A stretch of 64,000 nt of DNA from Flavobacteriaceae bacterium GSB9 (GTDB lineage: Bacteria > Bacteroidota > Bacteroidia > Flavobacteriales > Flavobacteriaceae): NCBI GenBank assembly GCA_022749295.1, contig CP062007.1:2418001-2482000 (forward strand), read 5' to 3'. The position numbers and the translations under genes are program-made. The notes below the pieces were generated by a model. It saw only the letters and a list, made by a program, of their open reading frames with translations. It was not told the DNA's origin and did not search any database. Of this stretch, positions 34,243 through 43,188 are shown one piece after another (position 1 is the stretch's first letter; each line of letters starts with the position of its first letter).

Positions 34243-34764
34243 ATGAAGAATTTAATTTATTTATCTATCGCTATGTTGGTAATGGCGTCTTGCCAAAAAC
34301 CGAACAAAATTGGATTTATTGATAACGGAACAGTAATAAACGATTATCAAGAAAAGATAGATATCGAAGCAAAGTACCAAACCAAAGATGAGGTTTTTAG
34401 AAAACGAGCAGATAGTATTGGTCAAGCTTTTCAGGCAGAAGTTCAAGAAACTCAAAAAACAGCACAAAGAGCGTCGCAACAAAAACAACAAGAGTTGATG
34501 GCAGGGCTACAGAAAAAACAGCAACAGCTTCAACAGCAAATGCAAGGAGAGCAACAACAACTAACCCAAGAATTTCAAGCCGAAATTGATTCAGCAATTG
34601 CTACAGTAAAAGACTTCGTTAAAGAATACGGAAAAGCTAACGGTTACACCTATATTTTAGGAACTAGCGATGCCGCTTCAACAGTGCTTTACGGTACCGA
34701 GCAGAACGATTTAACGCAAACTATCTTAGATGCACTAAATGCTAAATACAAAGATAAAAAATAG
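34243..34764 (+). CDS. OmpH/Skp-like periplasmic chaperone lipoprotein
   Basis: A lipoprotein signal peptide (MKNLIYLSIAMLVMASC) precedes the Skp/OmpH architecture. A short beta segment starts KIGFIDNGTVINDY, a Q/E/K-rich helical hairpin covers about 40-125, and a terminal beta strand with YTYILGTSD follows. Skp-type trimers hold unfolded outer-membrane proteins in the periplasm. This copy would be lipid-anchored rather than free, as in some Bacteroidota paralogs. The helical part is very Gln-rich (QKKQQQLQQQMQ). It has its own promoter and a downstream terminator that also overlaps the end of holB. Confidence 0.8.
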   Translation: MKNLIYLSIAMLVMASCQKPNKIGFIDNGTVINDYQEKIDIEAKYQTKDEVFRKRADSIGQAFQAEVQETQKTAQRASQQKQQELMAGLQKKQQQLQQQMQGEQQQLTQEFQAEIDSAIATVKDFVKEYGKANGYTYILGTSDAASTVLYGTEQNDLTQTILDALNAKYKDKK

Positions 34765-34790
34765 GTTAAAATACTGACAATCAATAATTT

Positions 34791-34824
34791 AAACCCTGTC
34801 AATATGGATTGATGGGGTTTTTTA
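34791..34824 (+). terminator. Rho-independent terminator after the OmpH-like gene
   Basis: AAACCC-TG-TCAAT (34791-34803) pairs with ATTGA-TG-GGGTTT (34808-34820) and is followed by TTT. The T tract touches the stop codon of holB on the other strand. Confidence 0.7.
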
Positions 34825-35976
34825 TTGTTCTTTTTTATGAAGTAACCGAGTTAACTTTATAGACAAATCGGTTAAAATAATTTTCGAGTTACCATTGCGT
34901 TCTATATGGTAAATGGCATCTTGGAGTTCGTCGCTTATTTCCATGATATTGTTTCCGTGAACAAAAGGTGCAAAGTTTTCGAGTTTGAATTTTTCGGTTT
35001 TGGGTTCTAAAAAGACCAAATCGGTAGCGTTGTAATTTAAAAGCAATGCTTGCCTGAAAAAATCTAAGCAAAAATTAAGAAACTGCTTTTGGGTTTCGCG
35101 TCCCGTTTTGGCAATGTCCTCACTCCATGAAATTAAGTCGTGAATAGCAGCTTTGTTGCCCTTAGCTTTAAAGGCGCTCCGTATCCAGAAAATAAACCAA
35201 GTTTCAAACTGAATATCTTCAGAATCCTGATACACCAAATCGCAAGCCTTATTGTAATTACCGTTCGATTGGTGTGCAATTTTAGTAGCTACCGTCGCCT
35301 CTAAATGGTAGTCCTTGATCAAAGCCTCTTTAATAACATCTTCGGCTAAAGGCGGAAAGTGCAATATTTGGCAACGCGAACGGATGGTGTTTATAATCTG
35401 CTCTTCGTCTTCAGCAATCAATATAAAAATAGTTTTGCTGGGCGGTTCTTCAATAAGTTTTAGAAGTTTATTGGCAGCTTGGGTGTTCATTTTTTCGGCC
35501 ATCCAAATTAACATGACTTTATAACCGCCTTCGTAAGATTTTAGTGAAAGCGATTTTACAATGTCTCCAGCTTCTTCAACACTAATTAAGCCCTGTTTGT
35601 TATCCACGCCCAGTAGTTTGTACCAATCAAATAGATTACCATAAGGTTGCTGCTCTAATAGTTGGCGCCATTCTTCCAGATAAAAACTTGACACAGGTTT
35701 ATTTTTAACTTTATCGCTAGTGGTAACTGGAAACGCAAAGTGTAAATCGGGATGCGAAAAGTTCTTAAATTTTAAATTACAAGCCGCATTACCTGTATTG
35801 TTTTCGGCACCAGAATTAGAACATAATATGTACTGCGCATAAGCCAAAGCCATTGGCAGTGTACCACAACCCTCATTCCCGACAAATAATTGGGCGTGCG
35901 GAATCCGACCATTATCAACACTTTTGGTTAAGTGGGTTTTTATGTGTTCTTGACCTAAAACATCTTTAAAAAGCAT
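34822..35976 (-). CDS. holB: DNA polymerase III delta' subunit
   Basis: The ATG at 35976 gives MLFKDVLGQEHIKTHL, the conserved AAA+ start of clamp-loader subunits. A longer frame from 36021 would add 15 unconserved residues. The 384-residue protein has the expected domains. The P-loop position reads GNEGCGTLP without the Lys, as in the non-ATP-hydrolysing delta' of other bacteria. The zinc-finger region is altered, and sensor-type SRC appears in IRSRCQILHFPPL. It is part of the clamp-loading complex that places the sliding clamp at primer ends. A TACTTTTG -7 element (35988-35981, minus) lies only 5 bp before the start, so the message may be nearly leaderless. Confidence 0.88.
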   Translation of the reverse strand: MLFKDVLGQEHIKTHLTKSVDNGRIPHAQLFVGNEGCGTLPMALAYAQYILCSNSGAENNTGNAACNLKFKNFSHPDLHFAFPVTTSDKVKNKPVSSFYLEEWRQLLEQQPYGNLFDWYKLLGVDNKQGLISVEEAGDIVKSLSLKSYEGGYKVMLIWMAEKMNTQAANKLLKLIEEPPSKTIFILIAEDEEQIINTIRSRCQILHFPPLAEDVIKEALIKDYHLEATVATKIAHQSNGNYNKACDLVYQDSEDIQFETWFIFWIRSAFKAKGNKAAIHDLISWSEDIAKTGRETQKQFLNFCLDFFRQALLLNYNATDLVFLEPKTEKFKLENFAPFVHGNNIMEISDELQDAIYHIERNGNSKIILTDLSIKLTRLLHKKEQ

Positions 35977-36078
35977 GAAACAAAAGTAAACGAATTTTTC
36001 CGTTTTGAAATTGTATAGCACAAAACGTAAAAAAAAAATGTACTGGTTGTCCGTTTTGTGTCATAATGTTATTTGTTC

Positions 36079-36166
36079 TGTCAATCTGAACTCGTTTTCA
36101 GCATCCCATAACAACTTTAAATATTGATGTTTTATGATGAGAACCTGAAACGAGTTCAGGTTGACA
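36079..36166. repeat. dispersed inverted repeat (GTCAnnCTGAACTCG type)
   Basis: TGTCAATCTGAACTCGTTTT (36079-36098) and AAACGAGTTCAGGTTGACA (36148-36166) form long imperfect inverted arms around about 50 bp. A related half-element occurs at 15591-15619. Such GTCAnCCTGAACT...AGTTCAGGnTGAC elements are common intergenic repeats in flavobacterial genomes. Confidence 0.65.
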
Positions 36167-36379
36167 TCGAACCCGAACCTTATTATTGATTACGGATATT
36201 CAATAAATTTATTTGCCGACCTATCGATAACCAAAGAAAACTATTTGATTTTTCCGTATTTAAGGGAGCTGAAACTTAAAAAGTGCCCTAAAAGCATGAA
36301 ATTTTAGAGTTTTTAAAAAAACTTGTCATTCTACATCGTTTTCGTTCAAAAACACGTTTTATATAGCTTTTTAATTACT

Positions 36380-36387
36380 TACATTTG
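36380..36387 (+). promoter_or_regulatory. -7 element for pgk
   Basis: TACATTTG is an exact TAnnTTTG match, 37 bp upstream of the pgk ATG. It sits in the same TTACATTTGTG context as the promoter at 34196. No clear -33 TTG is seen. Confidence 0.5.
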
Positions 36388-36424
36388 TGAAGCAAATACT
36401 TAAAAAAGACAAATAAATTTATAT

Positions 36425-37612
36425 ATGAAGACGCTTAACGATTTTAACTTTGAGAACAAAAAAGCATTGATTCGTGTAGATTTCAATGTGCCATTAAATG
36501 AAGATTTTGAGGTAACCGATGCCACAAGAATTGTGTCGGCAAAACCAACAATCATCAAAATTTTAGAAGATGGCGGAAGCTGTGTTTTAATGTCGCACTT
36601 GGGGCGCCCCAAAGGGGTTCAAGACGAATTTTCCCTTCGCCATATTGTGGCCAAAGTGGAAGACATCTTGGGCGTTGAGGTAAAATTTGTTGATGCTTGC
36701 GTTGGTGAAAAAGCCGAAGCTGCCGTTGAAGCCTTAGAGCCCGGCCAAATTTTACTTTTGGAAAACTTACGTTTCCATGCCGAAGAAACAGCAGGTGATG
36801 AAGGTTTTGCAAAGCAATTGTCAAAGTTAGGCGATATTTACGTAAACGATGCGTTTGGTACGGCGCACAGGGCGCACGCATCGACCACTATCGTTGCTCA
36901 ATTTTTTGATGGCAAAAAGTGTTTTGGTAGCCTTTTAGCTCAAGAAATAGAAAGTATAAACAAGGTGATGAAAACTGGTGAAAAGCCTGTATTAGCTATA
37001 CTTGGTGGTGCTAAAGTGTCTTCAAAAATCACGATTATTGAAAATATTTTAGATAAAGTAGACCACCTAATTATTGGTGGTGGTATGGCATTTACTTTTG
37101 TTAAAGCGCAAGGCGGGAAAATTGGTAATTCTATATGCGAAGATGATAAAATGGGCTTGGCTCTAGAAATCCTCAAGCATGCCGAAGAGAAAAATGTTAG
37201 GGTTTACATACCGGTAGATACTGTTGCTGCAGATGCTTTTAGTAATGATGCCAACACGCAAATTGTTGATATTAATGCTATTCCTGAAGGCTGGGAGGGT
37301 GTTGATGCCGGGCCAAAATCTGTTGAAATTTTCCACGAAGCCGTTATGAAATCTAAAACCATTCTTTGGAACGGTCCTTTAGGTGTTTTTGAAATGGAAA
37401 GCTTTGCAAAAGGAACTATTGAACTAGGAAATTCTATTGCTGAAGCGACCAAAAATGGAGCATTTTCATTAGTAGGGGGTGGCGATTCTGTTGCAGCCGT
37501 AAAACAATTTGGGTTCGAAGACAAAGTAAGTTACGTGAGTACAGGTGGCGGTGCTATGTTAGAAAGCTTAGAAGGTAAAACGCTTCCTGGAATAGCCGCA
37601 ATTTTAGAATAA
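36425..37612 (+). CDS. pgk: phosphoglycerate kinase
   Basis: This 395-residue glycolytic enzyme interconverts 1,3-bisphosphoglycerate plus ADP and 3-phosphoglycerate plus ATP. The N-terminal RVDFNVPLN substrate motif (about 19-27), [16 protein letters not shown] and [15 protein letters not shown] are all present. The nucleotide-binding end has [16 protein letters not shown] and the final GGGDSVAAV and STGGGA loops. It is a normal-length monocistronic gene with a clear -7 element. It would serve the glucose released by the glucan locus as well as general metabolism. Confidence 0.98.
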   Translation: MKTLNDFNFENKKALIRVDFNVPLNEDFEVTDATRIVSAKPTIIKILEDGGSCVLMSHLGRPKGVQDEFSLRHIVAKVEDILGVEVKFVDACVGEKAEAAVEALEPGQILLLENLRFHAEETAGDEGFAKQLSKLGDIYVNDAFGTAHRAHASTTIVAQFFDGKKCFGSLLAQEIESINKVMKTGEKPVLAILGGAKVSSKITIIENILDKVDHLIIGGGMAFTFVKAQGGKIGNSICEDDKMGLALEILKHAEEKNVRVYIPVDTVAADAFSNDANTQIVDINAIPEGWEGVDAGPKSVEIFHEAVMKSKTILWNGPLGVFEMESFAKGTIELGNSIAEATKNGAFSLVGGGDSVAAVKQFGFEDKVSYVSTGGGAMLESLEGKTLPGIAAILE

Positions 37613-37775
37613 AAAACACTTATATCGCTGTTTTCAGTCAATTTTCTTAAAGAACAAAGTCTTTACAAACAGCATTACTAAAAGTAACACATACTTATTT
37701 CAGGATAGTTTTCAAGAAATTTTTAAATTACCTGAAAAAACACGATTTTAGCCATATTAACGTTCTATAAACTGA

Positions 37776-39377
37776 ATGTATTATATGGCTTTTCGTTTTT
37801 TAGTTATACTCTTTATTTTTAATGTCGTATCTGCTAGTGCTCAGATAAAAGATACCGTTGCGCTTCAATTGTCCAATAAAAAAATAGATACGGTTTTATC
37901 GCAAACCCAAAAACTCTTGCGAGATTCTGTTATTGATGGGCGGCCTAAAAATGTTAAAGCTATTGCAGCCCAAAAAGATAGTGTTGATATTAAAAACTTA
38001 AAAGACGATGCTTTTGCTGCAGAGTTGGATGAAAAATGGTTTGAAGAGCTTTACAGTAATGCCCTTTACGATACGATATACAAATCGGTAACTGAGTTAA
38101 CATTCGAGGAAGTTGATTACCCAGAATTGCCTACCGACACACTCAAGGCCCGCCTAAAAGAACTTGATGCACGAACGCCTTTTAACGTAGAGTATAACCC
38201 ATCTTTAGAAAGCGTTATAAAATCGTATTTAAAGCACAGACGGGAACATCTCCAAAAACTCATGGTTTTAAGTACGTTTTACTTTCCCATGTTCGAGCGT
38301 GAGTTGGATTTATACGATATTCCGTTGGAAGTTAAGTATTTGGCCATTGTAGAGTCGGCTTTAAAACCTCGAGCCAAGTCTCGGGTTGGGGCTACGGGTT
38401 TATGGCAATTTATGTTCAGTACAGGTAAAATGTACGGATTGGATGTTAGCAGTTATGTTGACGAACGCAGCGACCCTATAAAATCAACTGAAGCCGCAGC
38501 CAAATATCTGGCCAAACTCTACGAGATTTTTGGCGATTGGGATTTGGCACTGGCAGCCTATAATTCTGGACCAGGCAATGTAACCAAAGCCATTCGTCGT
38601 TCAGGAGGGTATAAAAACTATTGGAATATCCGCCATAATTTACCAAGGGAAACGGCAGGATATTTGCCCGCTTTTTTGGCCAATATGTATATTTTTGAGT
38701 ACGCCGAAGCGCATGGTTTTAAAAAGTATAAACCTCAAATGGCTTATTTTGAAACCGATACGGTAAGAGTTAAACAAATGATTACTTTAGATCAAGTTTC
38801 TGAAGTTACTGGAACCCCAATTGAGGAACTTCAATTTTTAAACCCTTCATATAAACTCGATATTATTCCGTTTATAAAAGACGAAAACTATACCTTGCGT
38901 TTACCTCGTGAGGTTATTGGCGAATTTGTAACCAATGAAGATGACATATATGCCTTTGCCAAAGCAGAGTTCGATAAGCGCGAAAAACCTATGCCACAAC
39001 TCATCGAAGCAAACCAGCGTTTAAGGTACCGTGTAAAATCTGGTGATTATCTCGGGAAAATATCAAGAATGTATGGCGTGCGTGTTAGTGATATAAAACG
39101 TTGGAATGGCTTACGCAGCAACAATTTAAAAATAGGGCAACGGTTAACTATTTTTCCACGAAGACCCAATGTTTCAGTTGCCCCATCAAAGGTCGTGACC
39201 AAAAAGCCAAAACCCATATCGGGTGATGTTTTAACCTACACTGTCCAGTCTGGAGATTCCTTATGGAGTATTTCGCAAAAATTTCCTGGAGTTTCTGTTC
39301 AAAATATTAAAGATTGGAACGGTATTAGTGGCAATAGACTAAAACCAGGAATGAAACTTAAAATAGCAAAAGGTTAA
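37776..39377 (+). CDS. MltD-like membrane-bound lytic transglycosylase with two LysM domains
   Basis: The 533-residue product has a signal peptide (from MAFRFLVILFIFNVVSASAQ; the start could be at 37776 or 37785). A central SLT (lysozyme-like) domain at about 180-310 carries the catalytic Glu in IVESALKP (E193), with GATGLWQFM, YLAKLYEIFGDWDLALAAYN and GPGNV as family motifs. Two LysM peptidoglycan-binding domains follow, at about 412-455 (YRVKSGDYLGKIS) and 488-531 (YTVQSGDSLWSIS). It cleaves glycan strands of peptidoglycan with 1,6-anhydro product formation in the periplasm. The DUF4837 lipoprotein gene follows 24 bp later and is probably co-transcribed. Confidence 0.93.
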   Translation: MYYMAFRFLVILFIFNVVSASAQIKDTVALQLSNKKIDTVLSQTQKLLRDSVIDGRPKNVKAIAAQKDSVDIKNLKDDAFAAELDEKWFEELYSNALYDTIYKSVTELTFEEVDYPELPTDTLKARLKELDARTPFNVEYNPSLESVIKSYLKHRREHLQKLMVLSTFYFPMFERELDLYDIPLEVKYLAIVESALKPRAKSRVGATGLWQFMFSTGKMYGLDVSSYVDERSDPIKSTEAAAKYLAKLYEIFGDWDLALAAYNSGPGNVTKAIRRSGGYKNYWNIRHNLPRETAGYLPAFLANMYIFEYAEAHGFKKYKPQMAYFETDTVRVKQMITLDQVSEVTGTPIEELQFLNPSYKLDIIPFIKDENYTLRLPREVIGEFVTNEDDIYAFAKAEFDKREKPMPQLIEANQRLRYRVKSGDYLGKISRMYGVRVSDIKRWNGLRSNNLKIGQRLTIFPRRPNVSVAPSKVVTKKPKPISGDVLTYTVQSGDSLWSISQKFPGVSVQNIKDWNGISGNRLKPGMKLKIAKG

Positions 39378-39401
39378 TTCCTTTATAAACCAGTTCAAAT
39401 T

Positions 39402-40382
39402 ATGCGACATATTCTCTTTTCATTAATGTTCATGCTGTTTTTGTTGTCATGTGGTGACAAAAAAAAGTCTAAGGAACAACGCTACATTCAAGATTCTTCA
39501 GGAGCCATCAATAATGTTTCGGTAGTCACCGAAAACGATATTTGGGATGGACGTGTTGGAGAAGCCATTAGGGCGGTGCTGGCAAAACCCATTTATGGGC
39601 TTCCGCAAGACGAACCTATGTTTACCATTAGCCAAATTCCACCGGCTGTATTTTCAGGGTTTGTTACCAAAAATAGAACGATTTTAATGGTGAAATTGAA
39701 TGCTGAATCTGGCATTGATTTTTCTGAAGATGTATATGCCAAACCACAAAAAGTAATTACCGTTTCCGGAAAAACAAGAGCAGATGTTATCAATGTCTTG
39801 CAAGAAAACGAATCGAAAATTATTGAAACCTTTCGTAATGCCGAAATCGCCGAAAGGCAGCGCCAAATGTCAAAATCGCCCCATAGTTTTGAATCGATTG
39901 AAGAAAAGTTGAATTTAACATTAGATTTCCCTTCAATTTACCGCATAGCCAAGTCGACCGACGATTTTTTCTGGATTAGAAAAAACATTACCACAGGAAC
40001 CAATAACCTAATGATTTATACGTTACCGCACTCAGCTATTATTAGGAACGATAGCGTGGTGAACCAAATTATCAAAATACGCGATTCGGTAGGGAAACAA
40101 TATATTGAAGGTCCCGTTGAAGGGTCGTATTTAGCCACTGAAGATGCCTACATGCCGTTTCATGGCGAAACCATTTTAGATAATAAACCCACATTGGAAA
40201 CCAAAGGCGTTTGGGATGTTAAAAATGCCTTTATGGGCGGCCCATTTATCAATTATGCTATTGAAGATAAAATTAACAAGCGTTGGGTCGTTTTAGAGGG
40301 TTTTGCATTCGCACCTTCTGTTGAAAAACGAAATTATATGTTAGAGCTCGAGGCTATTATCAAAACGGTAAAATTAAAATAG
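39402..40382 (+). CDS. DUF4837 family lipoprotein
   Basis: A lipoprotein signal peptide (MRHILFSLMFMLFLLSC) is followed by about 310 residues matching the DUF4837 family of Bacteroidota envelope lipoproteins. Recognisable stretches are WDGRVGEAIRAVLAKPIYGLP and QDEPMFTISQIPP near the N-terminus and RWVVLEGFAFAPSVEKRNYM near the end. Function is unknown. It sits in an operon with an MltD-like transglycosylase, suggesting a cell-wall link. A perfect bidirectional terminator follows. Confidence 0.85.
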   Translation: MRHILFSLMFMLFLLSCGDKKKSKEQRYIQDSSGAINNVSVVTENDIWDGRVGEAIRAVLAKPIYGLPQDEPMFTISQIPPAVFSGFVTKNRTILMVKLNAESGIDFSEDVYAKPQKVITVSGKTRADVINVLQENESKIIETFRNAEIAERQRQMSKSPHSFESIEEKLNLTLDFPSIYRIAKSTDDFFWIRKNITTGTNNLMIYTLPHSAIIRNDSVVNQIIKIRDSVGKQYIEGPVEGSYLATEDAYMPFHGETILDNKPTLETKGVWDVKNAFMGGPFINYAIEDKINKRWVVLEGFAFAPSVEKRNYMLELEAIIKTVKLK

Positions 40383-40401
40383 AGCAAAACTCATCAAAAT
40401 A

Positions 40402-40435
40402 AAAAAGACCAACATGAATTCATGTTGGTCTTTTT
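40402..40435. terminator. bidirectional Rho-independent terminator
   Basis: A perfect dyad, AAAAAGACCAACATG-AATT-CATGTTGGTCTTTTT, gives a 15-bp stem with A and T tracts. It serves both the DUF4837 gene (+) and tatA (-), which converge here. Confidence 0.93.
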
Positions 40436-40462
40436 ATAGGTTTAAGTTATTCTAGTATAATT

Positions 40463-40645
40463 TTATTCCTTTTTATCGCCATTGGCTTCTTCTTCCTTAC
40501 TGGCGTCTTTAAATTCTTTAATGCCACTACCTAATCCGCGCATTAATTCGGGTATTTTTTTACCTCCAAATAACAGCAAAACCACTACTACAATCAGTGC
40601 AATTTGCCATGGTCCTATCGCTAATGGTAACATATATAAGCTCAT
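40463..40645 (-). CDS. tatA: twin-arginine translocase subunit TatA/E
   Basis: The 60-residue protein has one N-terminal membrane helix ([19 protein letters not shown]). The conserved hinge [20 protein letters not shown] follows, with an amphipathic helix and a charged [11 protein letters not shown] tail. TatA forms the size-variable pore for folded Tat substrates. The length is typical for Bacteroidota. tatC is not in the window, so the subunits are encoded apart. An exact -7 element lies 18 bp upstream. Confidence 0.95.
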   Translation of the reverse strand: MSLYMLPLAIGPWQIALIVVVVLLLFGGKKIPELMRGLGSGIKEFKDASKEEEANGDKKE

Positions 40646-40662
40646 AATCTCTATTTTAACGG

Positions 40663-40670
40663 CAAAGTTA
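40663..40670 (-). promoter_or_regulatory. -7 element for tatA
   Basis: The minus strand reads TAACTTTG, matching TAnnTTTG, 18 bp upstream of the tatA start codon. A -33 element is not obvious. Confidence 0.45.
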
Positions 40671-40793
40671 ATAATTAAAGTTAAATAAAAACGTTTTCAC
40701 CATAACTTTAGTATTTCTAAAGGCTAGAGATTAACAATGCTTTACTCGTTTTATAGCAGTAGTATTGAATAAAATCTATTATTTTTGTTTAAG

Positions 40794-41663
40794 ATGAAAG
40801 AGGAAAAAAGGAATCAAAAAAAAATAAAAAGGAAACTACTTGATAAGTATCGGTTGGTTGTCCTTAATGAAAATACCTTTGAAGAACGTTTATCATTCAA
40901 GTTAACGCGTTTAAACGTTTTTGTAATGGGCTCGTTATTGGCTATTTTTTTAATCGCTCTAACTTACTTAATTATAGCCTTTACGCCGCTAAGGGAGTAT
41001 ATTCCAGGGTATTCATCAACAGCTCTAAAAAAGAAGGCCACAGAACTCAATTATAAAACCGATTCGTTGCAGCAAGCTCTGGTGATGAACGAGCGTTATT
41101 ACCAATCCATAAAAAAAGTGTTGACGGGCGATGTAATTGGTATTGATTTTAATAAAGATTCCATTGTAGAGGCTGTAAAATTGGAAGCTAGTGAAGTTGA
41201 TTTAGAGCCCATTGCAGAAGATTCTATTTTACGCGAAAAAGTCGATAAGGAAGATAAATATAATTTGTTTGAGTCGGCAACGTCTGCTACAAATTTTGTG
41301 TTATTTCCGCCTGTGAGCGGCGAAATTACAGAACCTTATAATGCTAAAGAAAAGCATTATGCGGTAGATATTGTGGTTGCCAAAGGTACACCGGTAAAGG
41401 CCGCTGCCGATGGTATTGTTATTTTTGCCGAATGGACGGCCAGTACGGGTTACGTCGTTATTTTAGAGCACAGTTATGGGTTAATATCGGTTTATAAGCA
41501 CAACGCTTATGTCACTAAAGCACAGGGCGATTTGGTTAAATCGGGCGAAGTAATTGCTACGGCTGGAAACGCTGGCGAACTATCTACTGGCCCGCACTTG
41601 CATTTCGAACTTTGGAACGACGGCTATCCCATAAATCCAACAAACTTTATAGATTTCAACTAA
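40794..41663 (+). CDS. M23 family peptidase (LytM-like), membrane-anchored
   Basis: The ATG at 40794 is preferred to an in-frame TTG at 40785. The 289-residue protein has a basic cytoplasmic start (EEKRNQKKIKRK) and one TM segment (about 45-65). A linker of about 110 residues leads to a C-terminal M23 domain. Zinc ligands are visible in KHYAVDIV (HxxxD) and in GPHLHFELW (HxH). It cleaves peptide cross-links of peptidoglycan or regulates amidases in the periplasm. A TATTTTTG -7-like sequence at 40780-40787 ends 6 bp before the start. The GH3-type gene begins at the base after its stop codon. Confidence 0.92.
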   Translation: MKEEKRNQKKIKRKLLDKYRLVVLNENTFEERLSFKLTRLNVFVMGSLLAIFLIALTYLIIAFTPLREYIPGYSSTALKKKATELNYKTDSLQQALVMNERYYQSIKKVLTGDVIGIDFNKDSIVEAVKLEASEVDLEPIAEDSILREKVDKEDKYNLFESATSATNFVLFPPVSGEITEPYNAKEKHYAVDIVVAKGTPVKAAADGIVIFAEWTASTGYVVILEHSYGLISVYKHNAYVTKAQGDLVKSGEVIATAGNAGELSTGPHLHFELWNDGYPINPTNFIDFN

Positions 41664-43166
41664 ATGGCATCAGTAAAATCGTTTTTAGCAAAACCCTTTG
41701 CAAAACTTGTGTACAAGCGCATAAAAAAATGGGCCGACAATCCCATTGAAGTCCAAAAAAAGGTGTTTGAAGCCTTAATTTCTGAAGCTACAGGCACCCA
41801 TTTTGGAAAAGACCATGACTTTGTTAGCATAAACAGTTATGTCGATTTTGTGAAGCGTGTACCAGTTAGAGATTATGAAGCCCTGAAACCCTATGTGGAG
41901 CGTGTTGTTTCTGGCGAAGAAAATGTACTTTGGAAGGGTAAGCCAATTTATTTTGCAAAAACATCGGGTACTACATCGGGGGCTAAATACATTCCTATTA
42001 CAAAGGAAAGCATGCCTAGCCATGTTGAGGCGGCACGTAATGCTATTTTAATGTACATTCATGAAACAGGTAAAATCAGTTTTGTTGATGGAAAAATGAT
42101 TTTTTTACAAGGAAGCCCCATATTAAAAGAACAAAACGGTATTCAATTAGGTCGATTATCCGGCATTGTGGCCCATTACGTTCCCAAATATCTCCAGAAA
42201 AACAGATTACCGTCGTGGGAAACCAACTGTATTGAAGATTGGGAAACCAAAGTAGATGCCATTGTTGATGAAACCTTACCACAAAACATGACGGTTATTT
42301 CGGGCATTCCGTCTTGGGTGCAAATGTATTTTGAAAAAATCCAGCAAAAAACAGGTAAAAAAGTGGGTGAGGTATTTAAAAACTTCAATCTGTTCATTTT
42401 TGGTGGCGTTAATTACGAGCCCTATCGTGCCAAGTTTGAGAATTTAATTGGCAGAAAAGTTGATAGCATTGAACTCTATCCGGCCAGCGAAGGTTTTTTT
42501 GCATTTCAGGACAAACAAAATGAAAAAGGGATGCTGCTTCAGCTCAATTCGGGCATATTTTACGAGTTTATAAAAGCCGATGAGTTTTTTAACGAAAACC
42601 CCAAACGTATCACTATTAAAGATGTTGAAGTAGGCGTGAATTATGTGATGATTATTTCAACAAATGCTGGTTTGTGGGGGTATAATATTGGTGATACGGT
42701 TGAGTTTACTTCAACCCAGCCGTATCGTGTTATTGTTTCTGGGCGGATTAAGCATTTTATTTCGGCCTTTGGCGAACACGTTATAGGAAAAGAGGTAGAA
42801 CAGGCCATGCAGGAGGCTACTGAAAACACCAATATTAGGGTTTCAGAGTTTACGGTAGCACCCCAAATTAATCCAGAGGAAGGTTTGCCGTACCACGAAT
42901 GGTTTATCGAGTTTGAAAACGAACCGGAAGACCTTTCCGCTTTAGCGCAAAAACTGGATGAATCGCTTCAGAAGCAAAACTCTTATTACTTTGATTTAAT
43001 TGAAGGGAAGGTTTTGCAGCAATTAAAAATCACACCAGTTAAAAAGGGCGGTTTTCAAGAATACATGAAATCTGTTGGGAAACTGGGAGGTCAAAACAAA
43101 ATACCGCGATTGGCCAACGACCGAAAAATTGTTGACGCTTTTGCAGGTGTGAAATCGCACAAATAA
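41664..43166 (+). CDS. GH3 (auxin-responsive) family acyl-adenylating protein
   Basis: This 500-residue protein belongs to the GH3 family of the ANL adenylating superfamily, whose plant members join amino acids to jasmonate or auxin. The ATP-binding motif appears as TSGTTSGAKYIPIT (near residues 94-107), and YPASEGFFAFQ is the second adenylation motif. GYNIGDTVEFTS and KHFISAFGEHVIGKEVE complete the family pattern. It is cytosolic with no signal peptide. It starts at the base after the stop of the M23 peptidase gene and is surely translated from the same message. Bacterial members have unknown acyl substrates. Confidence 0.88.
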   Translation: MASVKSFLAKPFAKLVYKRIKKWADNPIEVQKKVFEALISEATGTHFGKDHDFVSINSYVDFVKRVPVRDYEALKPYVERVVSGEENVLWKGKPIYFAKTSGTTSGAKYIPITKESMPSHVEAARNAILMYIHETGKISFVDGKMIFLQGSPILKEQNGIQLGRLSGIVAHYVPKYLQKNRLPSWETNCIEDWETKVDAIVDETLPQNMTVISGIPSWVQMYFEKIQQKTGKKVGEVFKNFNLFIFGGVNYEPYRAKFENLIGRKVDSIELYPASEGFFAFQDKQNEKGMLLQLNSGIFYEFIKADEFFNENPKRITIKDVEVGVNYVMIISTNAGLWGYNIGDTVEFTSTQPYRVIVSGRIKHFISAFGEHVIGKEVEQAMQEATENTNIRVSEFTVAPQINPEEGLPYHEWFIEFENEPEDLSALAQKLDESLQKQNSYYFDLIEGKVLQQLKITPVKKGGFQEYMKSVGKLGGQNKIPRLANDRKIVDAFAGVKSHK

Positions 43167-43188
43167 TAGTATCTTTGGCCCGGATTTA

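Larger units (their letters stand above)
35977..36424. other. 448-bp intergenic region between holB and pgk
   Basis: No gene is visible in this divergent gap. It contains the holB -7 element at its left edge, one dispersed inverted repeat (36079-36166) and the pgk -7 element (36380-36387). The rest (36170-36375) is AT-rich and without open frames or conserved-looking structure that I could identify. Confidence 0.6.

Noticed and set aside
34822-35976. Missing P-loop lysine in HolB as a sign of a broken gene
   Set aside because: The delta' subunit naturally lacks a functional P-loop in many bacteria, and the frame is intact.
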